A stretch of DNA of 34,098 nt from the NCBI GenBank assembly GCA_934169415.1, contig CAKPNP010000010.1:1-34098 (forward strand), written 5' to 3'. The notes beneath the pieces are model-generated. The model worked only from the letters and a program-made list of their open reading frames with translations. It searched no databases and was not told where the DNA came from. A program made the translations under genes and the position numbers. Source of the stretch: an uncultured Bacilli bacterium (GTDB lineage: Bacteria > Bacillota_I > Bacilli_A > RF39 > UBA660). Of the stretch, positions 1 through 8,110 are shown in pieces (positions within the stretch are counted from its first letter, which is position 1; every line of letters begins with the position of its first letter).

Positions 1-119
1 ATAGTTATTGGTACTGATATTAATGCTATTACTCCTATTATAATTATTACTGATATTAATTCTATTAATGTAAATCCATATTTTGTTTTTCTTTTTAAAA
101 TATTCATTATGTTTTTCAT
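1..119 (-). CDS. Type IV pilin-like protein, N-terminal part (runs off left edge)
   Basis: Only the first 39 or so codons lie in the window. They read as a short basic leader followed by a Gly-Phe-Thr-Leu-Ile-Glu-Leu junction and a long run of Ile, Val and Ala, which is the prepilin cleavage and N-methylation motif of type IV pilins and pseudopilins (ComGC-like or secretion pseudopilins). The family is cut by a prepilin peptidase after Gly and packs by its hydrophobic helix. I chose the ATG at 119 because a GGAG lies seven bases upstream; an in-frame ATG at 125 would leave almost no spacing. Whether this is a competence pseudopilin or a surface pilin cannot be told without the rest. Confidence 0.8.
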   Translation of the reverse strand, partial: MKNIMNILKRKTKYGFTLIELISVIIIIGVIALISVPIT

Positions 120-147
120 ATACATTCTCCAAACTATCATTACAATA

Positions 148-176
148 AGTATAACAAAAATAACTGAGTTTTTCAA
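148..176 (-). promoter_or_regulatory. SigA-type promoter for the pilin-like gene
   Basis: Reading the minus strand, TTGAAA (171-176) is followed after exactly 17 bases by TATACT (148-153). The transcript would begin about 20 bases before the chosen ATG at 119. The -35 box sits inside the loop of the upstream terminator hairpin. Confidence 0.6.
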
Positions 177-189
177 TAACTCAGTTATT
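159..189 (-). terminator. Terminator of the perR-rbr operon
   Basis: A ten-base-pair perfect stem (AATAACTGAG with CTCAGTTATT) and an 11-base loop, followed on the minus strand by TTTG. It begins just after the rubrerythrin stop codon. Confidence 0.75.
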
Positions 190-191
190 TA

Positions 192-731
192 TTAATAATT
201 TTCTTTTTTTAATTCAAAATAACTTTGTGAGTGACCACAAACTGGACAAACTTTTGGAGCTTCTAATCCGTAATGAACGTGTCCACAGTTTCTACAAATC
301 CACATATTTTCTTGTGGTTTTTTAAATACTTGTTCATCTTTTATATTTTGTAGTAAAGCTTTGTATCTTTCTTCATGTTCTTTTTCTATTTTACCAACAC
401 TTTCAAATAAAAATGCTATTTGATTAAATCCTTCAGAACGAGCTTCTTTAGCAAACTTATCATACATATCTGTCCATTCATAATTTTCACCATTTAAAGC
501 GTCTAATAAGTTTTCTTCTGTACTTGGAATTTCTCCACCTTTTAATAATTTAAACCACATTTTAGCATGTTCTTTTTCATTACCTGCTGTTTCTTCAAAA
601 ATTGAAGCAATTTGTTCATATCCCTCTTTTTTTGCTTTAGATGCATAATAAGTATATTTATTTCTAGCTTGAGATTCTCCTGCAAATGCAGCCATTAAAT
701 TTTGTTCAGTTTTACTTCCTTTTAATTCCAT
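192..731 (-). CDS. rbr: Rubrerythrin
   Basis: Cytoplasmic non-haem iron peroxidase that reduces hydrogen peroxide using electrons from rubredoxin-like donors. The 179-residue product has the normal length. A ferritin-like diiron domain fills about residues 1-135, with the paired metal-binding motifs visible as E-x-x-H (NEKEHA and IEKEHE). A rubredoxin-type C-terminal domain follows with two Cys-x-x-Cys pairs (CRNC and CPVC, residues 144-168). The ATG overlaps the stop codon of the upstream Fur/PerR-family gene by one base, and its Shine-Dalgarno is inside that gene. This arrangement strongly suggests peroxide-responsive co-expression. Confidence 0.95.
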   Translation of the reverse strand: MELKGSKTEQNLMAAFAGESQARNKYTYYASKAKKEGYEQIASIFEETAGNEKEHAKMWFKLLKGGEIPSTEENLLDALNGENYEWTDMYDKFAKEARSEGFNQIAFLFESVGKIEKEHEERYKALLQNIKDEQVFKKPQENMWICRNCGHVHYGLEAPKVCPVCGHSQSYFELKKENY

Positions 732-1108
732 TATTTTTTCCTCCTACAATCATGGCATATTCCTTCAAAAACTAAATCATGAGTTATTAATTCATGCCCT
801 AAAGAAGATATTTCATTAAATAAACTTATCATCGAATCATTTGATATATCATATATTTTATTACATTTTATACAATAAAAATGAGAATGACTAGTAATAT
901 TACCATCATATCTATTATCCATATTAGGTAATGGAATATATTTTATAATATCATTACTTTTAAGACTAGCTAAATTTCTATAAACTGTTCCTAAACTTAT
1001 ATCTGGTTTAATTTTTTTTGCTTCGTTATATATCATATAAGCAGTAGGATGAAGTTTACTATTTTTAACAATATTAAGTATTAATTCTCTTTGATAAGAA
1101 TATTTCAT
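731..1108 (-). CDS. perR: Fur-family peroxide regulator (PerR-like)
   Basis: A 125-residue metal-dependent repressor: N-terminal winged helix (SYQRELILNIVKN onward), then a dimerisation domain with His-rich and Cys-rich metal sites (SHSHFYC-x-x-C and a C-terminal C-x-x-C). The open frame extends upstream to 1174, but that would put the start inside the -35 box. The ATG at 1108 has AGGAGG three bases upstream and starts at the family's usual point, so I place it there. The downstream partner is rubrerythrin, which argues for PerR rather than Fur or Zur; the sensing residues cannot be fully assigned by eye. Its last Arg-Arg codons, AGG AGG, double as the Shine-Dalgarno of rbr. Confidence 0.88.
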   Translation of the reverse strand: MKYSYQRELILNIVKNSKLHPTAYMIYNEAKKIKPDISLGTVYRNLASLKSNDIIKYIPLPNMDNRYDGNITSHSHFYCIKCNKIYDISNDSMISLFNEISSLGHELITHDLVFEGICHDCRRKK

Positions 1109-1118
1109 ATGCCTCCTA

Positions 1119-1139
1119 AAGTAGTAATCATTACTACTT
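1119..1139. promoter_or_regulatory. Perfect 21-bp palindromic operator (Per/Fur-type box) upstream of perR
   Basis: AAGTAGTAAT, one C, then ATTACTACTT: a 10-1-10 perfect inverted repeat. Its centre, TAAT-N-ATTA, matches the core of the Per box consensus. It lies just downstream of the -10 box, near the expected transcription start, and ends ten bases before the perR ATG, so binding would block initiation of the perR-rbr transcript. Autoregulation is inferred. Confidence 0.75.
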
Positions 1140-1145
1140 ATATAT

Positions 1146-1174
1146 AATATATAGCATTTATAATAAATAGTCAA
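1146..1174 (-). promoter_or_regulatory. SigA-type promoter of perR-rbr
   Basis: On the minus strand TTGACT (1169-1174), a 17-base spacer and TATATT (1146-1151). The palindromic operator follows within six bases of the -10 box. Confidence 0.75.
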
Positions 1175-1176
1175 GA

Positions 1177-1204
1177 AAAAAGATAAAAATTTATTTTATC
1201 TTTT
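1177..1204 (-). terminator. Terminator overlapping the 3' end of mutS
   Basis: The last mutS codons form the left arm of an 11-bp stem (AAAAGATAAAA pairing with TTTTATCTTTT), followed by T residues on the minus strand. It lies just upstream of the perR promoter and isolates the two units. Confidence 0.6.
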
Positions 1205-3722
1205 GTTTTAATTCATAAAGTATATTTAAAGCTTCCATAGGCGATGTTTCAAGTATATTAATTTTCTTTAATTCTTCTTCAACTATAGAAGGACTTAAGT
1301 TATCTAAAGGTAGAGATTCCTGTATAATTATATCCCTACTTTTTTCTTTAGATTCATATACTTTTAATATATCTTCTGCTCTTTTAATTAAAGAAGATGG
1401 AAGAAGCGCTAATTTAGCAACATGTATACCATAACTCTTATCAACACTACCAGGTTTTATTTTATGTAGGAATGTGATATTTCCATTTTCTTCACGTGCT
1501 GAAACATGTATATTTTTAAGTCCAGATAAATTATTTTCTAAATCAGTTAACTCATGATAATGTGTTGAAAATAAAGTCTTGCATTTAATAGTATCATGTA
1601 TATATTCAATAATAGATTGAGCAAGTGCCATTCCATCAAATGTAGCTGTACCACGACCTAATTCATCAAATAAAATTAATGAATTACTTGTAGCATTAGA
1701 TATAGCATTATTAGCTTCATTCATCTCTACCATAAATGTAGATTCACCACTTACTAAATCATCACTAGCTCCTATTCTTGTATATATTGCATCAAATATA
1801 GGTAACTCTGCACTACTAGCAGGTACAAAACAACCTATTTGAGCCATTATAACAGTTATAGCAAGCTGTCTCATATAGGTTGATTTACCAGCCATATTAG
1901 GCCCTGTTATTAGTAATATATTAGTATCATTATCCATTATTATATCATTTGAAACATACTCAGTATTAGTAAGAACTTTTTCTACTACTGGATGTCTATT
2001 ATCTATTATTTTTAAAGATCTATCACTATTTAATTTAGGTCTTACGTAATTATTAGTACTAGATACATAAGATAATGACTGTAAAACATCTATTTCACTT
2101 ATAACCTTAGATATATCTTGTAAATCTTTTATATATTCTTTTACTTTATTTCTTACATCATTAAATAAATTATATTCAAGCTCTATAATTTTTTCTTCAG
2201 CATTTAATATTAAAGCCTCTTTTTCTTTTAATATAGGACTGATATATCTTTCACAATTAGATAATGTTTGTCTTCTTTCATAACCATACTCATCTTTTAC
2301 TAAATTAGTATTTCCTTTAGATACTTCAATATAATAACCAAATACCTTATTATATCCAACTTTTAAATTTTTAATACCAGTTCTTTCTCTTTCTTCAACT
2401 TCAAACTTGGCAATAAATTCTTTACCACCTTTTCTTAAATCCTTAAGTTCATCTAATGTAGCATCATAACCACTTTTAATTAAATAACCCTCTTTTAAAG
2501 ATATAGGTGGATTTTCATAAATACTTTTATCTAGTAATTCATATAAATCACTAAGAGAATCAATAGTCATATAAAAATCTAATTTAGTTAAAATCTCTTT
2601 TATTTTAGGTAATACTTTCAAAGATGATTTAAGTTGTAATAAATCTCTAGCATTAGCTGATCCAAAAGCAATACGACCTGATAACCTTTCTAAATCATAT
2701 ACTTCAGTTAATTGTTTACATAAATCATCAGTTAAAATAAATTCTTCTAATAATTTTTCTATACAATCATATCTTTTTTCTATTTCATTTTTATCAATTA
2801 AAGGATTTTCTATAAAATTTTTAAGTCTACGTGAACCCATTGCTGTTTTTGTTTTATCAAGTAACCAAATTAATGAATGAGTTCTTTGCTTTGTTCTTAA
2901 AGTTTCAGTTAATTCTAAATTTCTTTTAGTATGAATATCCATTTTTAAATAATTATTATCTACTTTTACTATTGCCTTTTGTAAATGGGATAAATCTCTA
3001 AATTGTGTATAATTAATATAGCTTAATAAGTATTTTATAGCCTCTTTTATTCTTACATCATCAATTGATGAGTAAATATATTCATACTGTTTTAATTCAT
3101 CAATATTTTCAAATATACTCATAGTTATATAATAACTATTTTTTAATATAGAATAAATATCTTTATCAAATGAATCTTTTAATACTAACTCTTTTATGTT
3201 AGCTGATACTATAGCACTTATTAATTTTGTTTTATTATGTTCTATTATTGTTGCATAAACTTCACCTGTTGAAATATCAGAATAAGCTATTACATAAGCA
3301 TAATTAAAATCAAGCACACATCCTAAATAATTATTTTCTTTTTCATTTAAAGCTTCATTCATTATTGTACCACTTGATACAATCTGAATCATTCCCCTTT
3401 TAACAATACCTTTAGCATTTTTAGGATCTTCTAACTGTTCACAGATACCTACCTTATATCCTTTAGATACAAGTTTATCAATATAAATACTAGCAGCATG
3501 GTATGGTATTCCACACATAGGTATCCTCTCATCTAATCCAGCATTTTTACCAGTTAGTGTAAGTTCTAATTCATGAGAAGCTAAAATAGCATCCTCAAAA
3601 AACATTTCATAAAAATCCCCTAATCTATAAAATACTATAATATCCATATTTTGTTTTTTAGTCTCAATATAATTTTTCATCATTGGACTAACTTTATTCA
3701 TATCTACTTCATTAATAGTCAT
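1191..3722 (-). CDS. mutS: DNA mismatch repair protein MutS
   Basis: Recognises mispaired and looped bases and starts mismatch repair with MutL. The full 843-residue length suits MutS1. The mismatch-wedge Phe-x-Glu motif is seen as FYE at residues 37-39. The connector, lever and clamp regions fill the middle. The ATPase has Walker A GPNMAGKST (607-615), a signature STFMVEMNE, Walker B FDELGRG (around 685) and the conserved FSTHYHEL. A short C-terminal dimerisation tail closes it. The ATG at 3722 is preceded by AGGTGG. No mutL is next to it in the window, unlike the common mutS-mutL pairing. Confidence 0.97.
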   Translation of the reverse strand: MTINEVDMNKVSPMMKNYIETKKQNMDIIVFYRLGDFYEMFFEDAILASHELELTLTGKNAGLDERIPMCGIPYHAASIYIDKLVSKGYKVGICEQLEDPKNAKGIVKRGMIQIVSSGTIMNEALNEKENNYLGCVLDFNYAYVIAYSDISTGEVYATIIEHNKTKLISAIVSANIKELVLKDSFDKDIYSILKNSYYITMSIFENIDELKQYEYIYSSIDDVRIKEAIKYLLSYINYTQFRDLSHLQKAIVKVDNNYLKMDIHTKRNLELTETLRTKQRTHSLIWLLDKTKTAMGSRRLKNFIENPLIDKNEIEKRYDCIEKLLEEFILTDDLCKQLTEVYDLERLSGRIAFGSANARDLLQLKSSLKVLPKIKEILTKLDFYMTIDSLSDLYELLDKSIYENPPISLKEGYLIKSGYDATLDELKDLRKGGKEFIAKFEVEERERTGIKNLKVGYNKVFGYYIEVSKGNTNLVKDEYGYERRQTLSNCERYISPILKEKEALILNAEEKIIELEYNLFNDVRNKVKEYIKDLQDISKVISEIDVLQSLSYVSSTNNYVRPKLNSDRSLKIIDNRHPVVEKVLTNTEYVSNDIIMDNDTNILLITGPNMAGKSTYMRQLAITVIMAQIGCFVPASSAELPIFDAIYTRIGASDDLVSGESTFMVEMNEANNAISNATSNSLILFDELGRGTATFDGMALAQSIIEYIHDTIKCKTLFSTHYHELTDLENNLSGLKNIHVSAREENGNITFLHKIKPGSVDKSYGIHVAKLALLPSSLIKRAEDILKVYESKEKSRDIIIQESLPLDNLSPSIVEEELKKINILETSPMEALNILYELKQKIK

Positions 3723-3739
3723 AAAACCACCTAGGTAAT

Positions 3740-3745
3740 ATTATA
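3740..3745 (-). promoter_or_regulatory. Extended -10 promoter of mutS
   Basis: TGTTATAAT on the minus strand, an extended -10 element, with only a weak TTTAAA 17 bases upstream. It lies between the ddl terminator and the mutS start. Confidence 0.5.
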
Positions 3746-3770
3746 ACATTTTTTACCAATTTTTTAAATA

Positions 3771-3797
3771 AAAAAATTGAGTAATTAATACTCAATT
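3771..3797 (-). terminator. Terminator of the hydrolase-ddl operon
   Basis: AATTGAGTA and TACTCAATT form a nine-bp stem with a five-base loop, followed by TTTTTT on the minus strand. The hairpin overlaps the ddl stop codon. Confidence 0.75.
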
Positions 3798-4992
3798 AAT
3801 TTAATTTTCCTTTAATTCCTTTAGCACCTTTTAATCCATTAAAACTACTTAAAATATTAGTATCAAATGTTGTAACTTTTTTACTCTTATTCTTATAGTC
3901 TTTAATAGCTATAGTTATCATTTCATCTAATAAGTCAGTATAAGATTTTCCAGATTTTTCCCATAAATAGAATGATAAACTACCTGGAATTGTGTTTGGT
4001 TCATTAATATATACTTTATTAGTTTTACCATCTACTAAAAAATCTATTCTACAAACACCACTTAAGTTAAGTGCCATAAAAGCATCTTTAGCAATATTTT
4101 GTATTTTTAAAGTTGTATCACTATCAAGACGAGCTGGAATTATTCTAGAAGCACTAGCCATTCCTTTAGAACCATTTGGAATTTTACCTTTAACTTTAGA
4201 AGATCCTACATATTTATCTTGATAAGTTAAAAATTCTTTAGTGCTCATTACTTCTTCTAATACACTTGCTTCCATCTTTTCATAAGAGCCAAGCACACTA
4301 CAGTTTACCTCTACTAAATTAGTAACTGCTTTTTCTATTACTATTTTTCTATCATAAGTAATGGCTTCTTCTATTGCCTTAAATAAATCTTTTTCTTCTT
4401 TAACGAAACTAATACCTACACTACTACCTAATGTTGCAGGTTTAACAATAACTGGATAGTCTAATTTTGAAACATCTTTTTTAATTTCTTCTTTATTTTC
4501 ATAGTATTGATAATCAAAGAACCATACATAAGGAACAACTGGAATACCTACACTAGAAAATACTTGTTTCATTATAACTTTATCTTGTCCTAAACTTGAA
4601 CCAATTATTCCACTTCCTACATAAGGAATTCCAACCATTTCTAAATATCCTTGAATAGTTCCATCTTCCATATTATTACCATGAACTATAGGTAATACTA
4701 CATCTAAATCAGTTACAGTTTTACTAATTGTTCCTAAAGTTTTTAATATAAAACTACCATTTTTATTTACTAAAACTACCTTTTTAGCAAATCTTTTTAA
4801 ATTATCAAAATCACGATATATATCAATATCCATAAGCATTTTACCTGTATACCAAGTTCTATCTTTAGCTATATAAATTGGATATATATCATATTTTTCA
4901 GTATCTAAACTTTTCATAGCTTGGACTGCTGATATAACACTTACTTCGTGTTCAACAGTAGGTCCACCAAAAATTACTCCTAATTTTATCAT
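3796..4992 (-). CDS. ddl: D-alanine--D-alanine ligase
   Basis: Cytosolic ATP-grasp enzyme joining two D-alanines for peptidoglycan precursors. Visible landmarks are the N-terminal EHEVSVISA (Glu14, His15 region), the ATP-grasp KPATLGSSVG segment, and the metal-binding C-terminal CRIDFLVDG ... INEPNTIPG. At 398 residues it is somewhat long for the family, mainly through a basic C-terminal tail of about 30 residues after the ligase core. I start it at the ATG at 4992, which has AGGAG nine bases upstream; the ATG three codons earlier abuts that AGGAG directly. The upstream hydrolase stop is one base away. Confidence 0.95.
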   Translation of the reverse strand: MIKLGVIFGGPTVEHEVSVISAVQAMKSLDTEKYDIYPIYIAKDRTWYTGKMLMDIDIYRDFDNLKRFAKKVVLVNKNGSFILKTLGTISKTVTDLDVVLPIVHGNNMEDGTIQGYLEMVGIPYVGSGIIGSSLGQDKVIMKQVFSSVGIPVVPYVWFFDYQYYENKEEIKKDVSKLDYPVIVKPATLGSSVGISFVKEEKDLFKAIEEAITYDRKIVIEKAVTNLVEVNCSVLGSYEKMEASVLEEVMSTKEFLTYQDKYVGSSKVKGKIPNGSKGMASASRIIPARLDSDTTLKIQNIAKDAFMALNLSGVCRIDFLVDGKTNKVYINEPNTIPGSLSFYLWEKSGKSYTDLLDEMITIAIKDYKNKSKKVTTFDTNILSSFNGLKGAKGIKGKLN

Positions 4993-4993
4993 A

Positions 4994-5722
4994 TTATTCA
5001 TCTCCTACAAAACTTTTAATTATATTTACAGTTTGGCCAAGTCGTTCCAAATATGCATAATGACTACATCCTTCATAAGTTATAAGTGCTGCATCAGGAA
5101 TCTTACTTTCAAGTTCACTACCTAAAGAAACATCTACGGCAGAATCTAGTGTTCCCCATATTAATATAGTTGGACATTTAATTTTAGTAACCATATCTGA
5201 AATATCAAGATTAACATGTAATACTAATATTTCTCTCATCATTGGAGTTGCATTTTTATAATCTGTTGATCCAAATCTTTTTTTAGCAAATTCTTCTAAC
5301 TTTTCAGATTTAATTATTTTTTTAGCACTTTTAAGTATTTTAGTTTTAAGAGAATCCTTTTCTATCATTTTTTTAAAAGGACTAGCTAGACACACCAACT
5401 TAGAAACTTCATACATACTAGAATATAAAAGTGCTATTTTACCACCGAATGAATGTCCAACTAAAATAGGATTAGAAACATCTAATTTAGATAAAAACTC
5501 TTTTAGAAAATCTACATAATCATAAAGTGTCCATACATATTTTGGTTCACTACTTTTTCCAAATCCAGGTAAATCTAAGATAATTATTCTATGATTTAAA
5601 CTAAAGCTATCTCCTAACATTTTCATCATTTCTATGTTTTGACCCCATCCATGAAGAAAAACCATAGGATTTTCTTTACTTCCGTAATCTATATAATTAA
5701 CATCTACATCTTTAATTATCAT
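4994..5722 (-). CDS. Alpha/beta hydrolase
   Basis: A 242-residue soluble alpha/beta-hydrolase-fold protein. The nucleophile elbow is GHSFGG (Ser91), the oxyanion-hole strand is HGWGQ (24-28), and the acid and histidine of the triad are probably Asp193 (in WGTLDSAV) and His221 (in GCSHYAYLE). There is no signal peptide, so it acts in the cytosol. The substrate is not predictable; BioH, MenH and esterase-like proteins share these features. It is the first gene of a two-gene unit with ddl, separated by one base. Confidence 0.88.
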   Translation of the reverse strand: MIIKDVDVNYIDYGSKENPMVFLHGWGQNIEMMKMLGDSFSLNHRIIILDLPGFGKSSEPKYVWTLYDYVDFLKEFLSKLDVSNPILVGHSFGGKIALLYSSMYEVSKLVCLASPFKKMIEKDSLKTKILKSAKKIIKSEKLEEFAKKRFGSTDYKNATPMMREILVLHVNLDISDMVTKIKCPTILIWGTLDSAVDVSLGSELESKIPDAALITYEGCSHYAYLERLGQTVNIIKSFVGDE

Positions 5723-5738
5723 ATAATCACCTTAATTA

Positions 5739-5744
5739 ATTATA
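5739..5744 (-). promoter_or_regulatory. Extended -10 promoter of hydrolase-ddl
   Basis: TGCTATAAT on the minus strand, followed by the AAGGTGAT ribosome binding site of the hydrolase. The -35 is weak (TTTATT at 17 bases). Confidence 0.5.
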
Positions 5745-5770
5745 GCATTAATTATTATAAAAATAAAGAA

Positions 5771-6208
5771 TTAATATTCATTTATTTCATATATATTCGA
5801 TATTTCTAAATTCTTTTTCAATTTCATTAAATCAGATTCATTAATATTAACTCTTACCTTTGAAATCATAATTCCACTTACATTTAAATTATTAGAATAA
5901 ATTCTGTATCCATTGTCAGTTAAATATTTAATATAATCACTTTTAAAATATTTAATATTTGTATTACAATTATTATATCTAAATATATATTTATTATAAT
6001 TATTATTATACATATTATCCTTTGGCGTGATAAAAAGTACATTATAAGGAGAAAAATAAGTACAAAAATTATTTGTTGATATATTATTTTTTAAAACTAT
6101 TTCATATATATTTGAACTAGTATCCGAGTTAAATGTTGGAATAGTACTCTCTTTTTTTATAGAAATTAAAATTAAAAACAATAACAATACACATATTACT
6201 TTCTTCAT
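5771..6208 (-). CDS. Hypothetical membrane-anchored protein
   Basis: I do not recognise this 145-residue product. It begins with Lys-Lys followed by about 17 hydrophobic residues (VICVLLLFLILISI), which reads as a signal anchor. The rest is an Asn- and Tyr-rich external domain with two cysteines (about residues 50 and 81) that could form a disulfide. The ATG at 6208 has GGTG at a good distance; the frame also holds an ATG four codons upstream without a site. It is a single gene between the glycosyltransferase terminator and the hydrolase promoter. Confidence 0.65.
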   Translation of the reverse strand: MKKVICVLLLFLILISIKKESTIPTFNSDTSSNIYEIVLKNNISTNNFCTYFSPYNVLFITPKDNMYNNNYNKYIFRYNNCNTNIKYFKSDYIKYLTDNGYRIYSNNLNVSGIMISKVRVNINESDLMKLKKNLEISNIYEINEY

Positions 6209-6251
6209 ACTCTTCACCATTTATAATGTGTACAAAATTAATTAAAATAAA

Positions 6252-6282
6252 CAAAAAACAAACCTAATGGTTCGTTTTTACA
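6252..6282 (-). terminator. Terminator of the family 2 glycosyltransferase gene
   Basis: AACGAACC pairs with GGTTTGTT (one G-U) around an ATTA loop and runs into T residues on the minus strand. The last codons and the TAG stop are within the hairpin. Confidence 0.65.
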
Positions 6283-7496
6283 TCATCTATATCCATACTT
6301 CTTGTATGTTTAATTGGTTCCCATACAAGATCTTTTTTAAATGCACATATAAAATTAATTGGAATCCATGTAAGCATAAATATTCCAAAGAAAATTATAC
6401 CTGATAAAATATCTTTTACATTTCTTTTATTATATTTAACTACAAATATATTAAGGATAATACTTCCTATATAAGTTAAAATGAAGAATAAAATTCCATA
6501 TGAATACATATATGAGAATAAATCATATAATTGAACATTAAATAATCTAAATAATACAAGTACTATAGTTAGAATTGTAGTTAAAATTTGGAAAAATGGT
6601 GCTGCAAACATAAGTAACATATCAAGACATGCTATATAACCAGTTTTTCTATATGTAGTAAATAATTTACCACAATATCTTTTAAAACACTGTATATTAC
6701 CCATACTCCAACGTTTTCTTTGTTTCCAAGATGCTTTAAAATCTGTAGGTTGTTCATCATACGTTATTGCATCCTCTGCAAAAAATACTTTAATATTATT
6801 TAGAGCACATTGTGCTGTAAATTCTACATCTTCAGTTAAAGTGTATGTATTAAAACCATATTCATCAATAACTTCTTTTTTTATCATAAAACCAGTACCA
6901 TTTATAGAAGCAGCTCCTCCCATTTGCATACGAGCTTTACTAAAGAAGAAATTTTGAATCCAATAAAATACAGAATAACTTCCACTTATCCAGTTATCAG
7001 AAGGATTTTTACTATCTCTATAACCTTGAGCTACTTTATACCCTGAACATAATACATCATTCATTCTAGATAAAAAATCTGGATGAACAACATTATCAGC
7101 ATCAAAAATAACATAAGCATCATAATCTTTATTTTTTAATTTATCAAATGTGAATTTTAAAACTTCACCTTTTGATTTTGTAGGAACTGTACATTTAATT
7201 ATTTTAGCTCCTGCTTCGCGTGATACTTTTTCTGTATTATCAGTACAATTATTAGGTATTACATAAACATCATATAATTCCTTTTTATAATTTTGTTTAA
7301 GTAAACTTTTTATTAATGATGGAACTACCATTTCTTCGTTACGAGATGCTATCAAAATAGCAAATTTGTTTTTAGCTCTATGTTTTTTAATTAGTTTTTT
7401 ATTCATATTCTTAAAACCAAATAAACCTGTAATAAAGAAATAAAGTGTATAAGCCATACATAATACAAATAAAATATAATATATAAACCTTAACAT
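6264..7496 (-). CDS. Membrane glycosyltransferase, family 2 (processive type)
   Basis: A 410-residue inverting GT2 enzyme of the cellulose/hyaluronan/poly-GlcNAc synthase-like group. One N-terminal membrane helix (residues 2-25) is followed by the cytosolic catalytic domain, with the UDP-sugar D-x-D as FDADN (131-135), the catalytic TED (221-223) and QRKRW (259-263), the Q-x-x-R-W acceptor motif of processive synthases. Three or four C-terminal helices follow (about 280-395) and would form the export channel. The polymer made cannot be deduced. It stands alone between its own promoter and terminator, with no cyclic-di-GMP or deacetylase partner nearby. Confidence 0.88.
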   Translation of the reverse strand: MLRFIYYILFVLCMAYTLYFFITGLFGFKNMNKKLIKKHRAKNKFAILIASRNEEMVVPSLIKSLLKQNYKKELYDVYVIPNNCTDNTEKVSREAGAKIIKCTVPTKSKGEVLKFTFDKLKNKDYDAYVIFDADNVVHPDFLSRMNDVLCSGYKVAQGYRDSKNPSDNWISGSYSVFYWIQNFFFSKARMQMGGAASINGTGFMIKKEVIDEYGFNTYTLTEDVEFTAQCALNNIKVFFAEDAITYDEQPTDFKASWKQRKRWSMGNIQCFKRYCGKLFTTYRKTGYIACLDMLLMFAAPFFQILTTILTIVLVLFRLFNVQLYDLFSYMYSYGILFFILTYIGSIILNIFVVKYNKRNVKDILSGIIFFGIFMLTWIPINFICAFKKDLVWEPIKHTRSMDIDDVKTNH

Positions 7497-7523
7497 ATTT
7501 CAACTCCTAAATCTAATAAATAA

Positions 7524-7552
7524 ATTATAACACATATTATATAAAATACCAA
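7524..7552 (-). promoter_or_regulatory. Promoter of the GT2 gene
   Basis: TTGGTA (7547-7552), 17 bases, TATAAT (7524-7529) with an extended TGT before it, on the minus strand. The -35 begins just after the stop codon of the upstream orphan, and no terminator separates them, so read-through from ffh is possible. Confidence 0.65.
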
Positions 7553-7553
7553 A

Positions 7554-8099
7554 TTATAATGTTTTTGTTTTAAAATCAACACTTAAAAATGGTTTATATG
7601 TAGTATCATTAAAATGTTCTTCATAAGTTTTGTTTGAAACTTCATATCCAAGTGAACTAACTAATTTAACAAATTCACTATATTTAACATTAAATTCTTT
7701 AGTCCCAATATTTTCTTTATAATAAAAATCTTCACTAATTTTTTCTAACTTTACTAATTCTTCTTCATTACTAGATACTACATTATAATAAAATGAAACA
7801 TTAGCTACATCATATAATGTATCATTTATACTAGGATTTTCACTTTTATTATTTATATAAAATATTTTTGGTATTTCAACTATAATTCTATCAAAATCTA
7901 TACCTATTGAAGTAATATATCTTGTATATTTTAACAAACTTTCTACAAAATATTTAACGCATCCTGTTGTATCTATACTATTTAGTATATCACTTTTTAA
8001 ATATTTAATAGCATCATCATTATCACTTTCTAAATCTATTTTATAATATCCTTCATTTTGCAATTTATTTTTATAATTAATTAAATCTTCTTTATTCAT
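7554..8099 (-). CDS. Hypothetical cytosolic protein downstream of ffh
   Basis: A 181-residue protein I do not recognise. It is acidic (many Asp and Glu), without signal peptide or membrane helix, and has single Cys and few aromatic landmarks. It starts 11 bases after the ffh stop with AAAGGAT as ribosome binding site, so it is co-transcribed with ffh. The usual ffh neighbour is YlxM (an HTH protein, about 110 residues), normally upstream; this is not YlxM by length or visible motif. No function is inferred. Confidence 0.7.
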   Translation of the reverse strand: MNKEDLINYKNKLQNEGYYKIDLESDNDDAIKYLKSDILNSIDTTGCVKYFVESLLKYTRYITSIGIDFDRIIVEIPKIFYINNKSENPSINDTLYDVANVSFYYNVVSSNEEELVKLEKISEDFYYKENIGTKEFNVKYSEFVKLVSSLGYEVSNKTYEEHFNDTTYKPFLSVDFKTKTL

Positions 8100-8110
8100 A
8101 ATAATCCTTT

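Noticed and set aside
731..1174. 147-residue reading of the Fur-family gene starting at 1174
   Set aside because: The extra 22 residues are unlike the family, would overlap the -35 box and operator, and the ATG at 1108 has AGGAGG.
3992..4222. Plus-strand frame inside ddl, and similar frames inside ffh, cadA, uvrC, gerM, the rRNA methyltransferase and the HdeD-like gene
   Set aside because: They lie wholly in well-supported genes on the other strand, show no motif and have no ribosome site.
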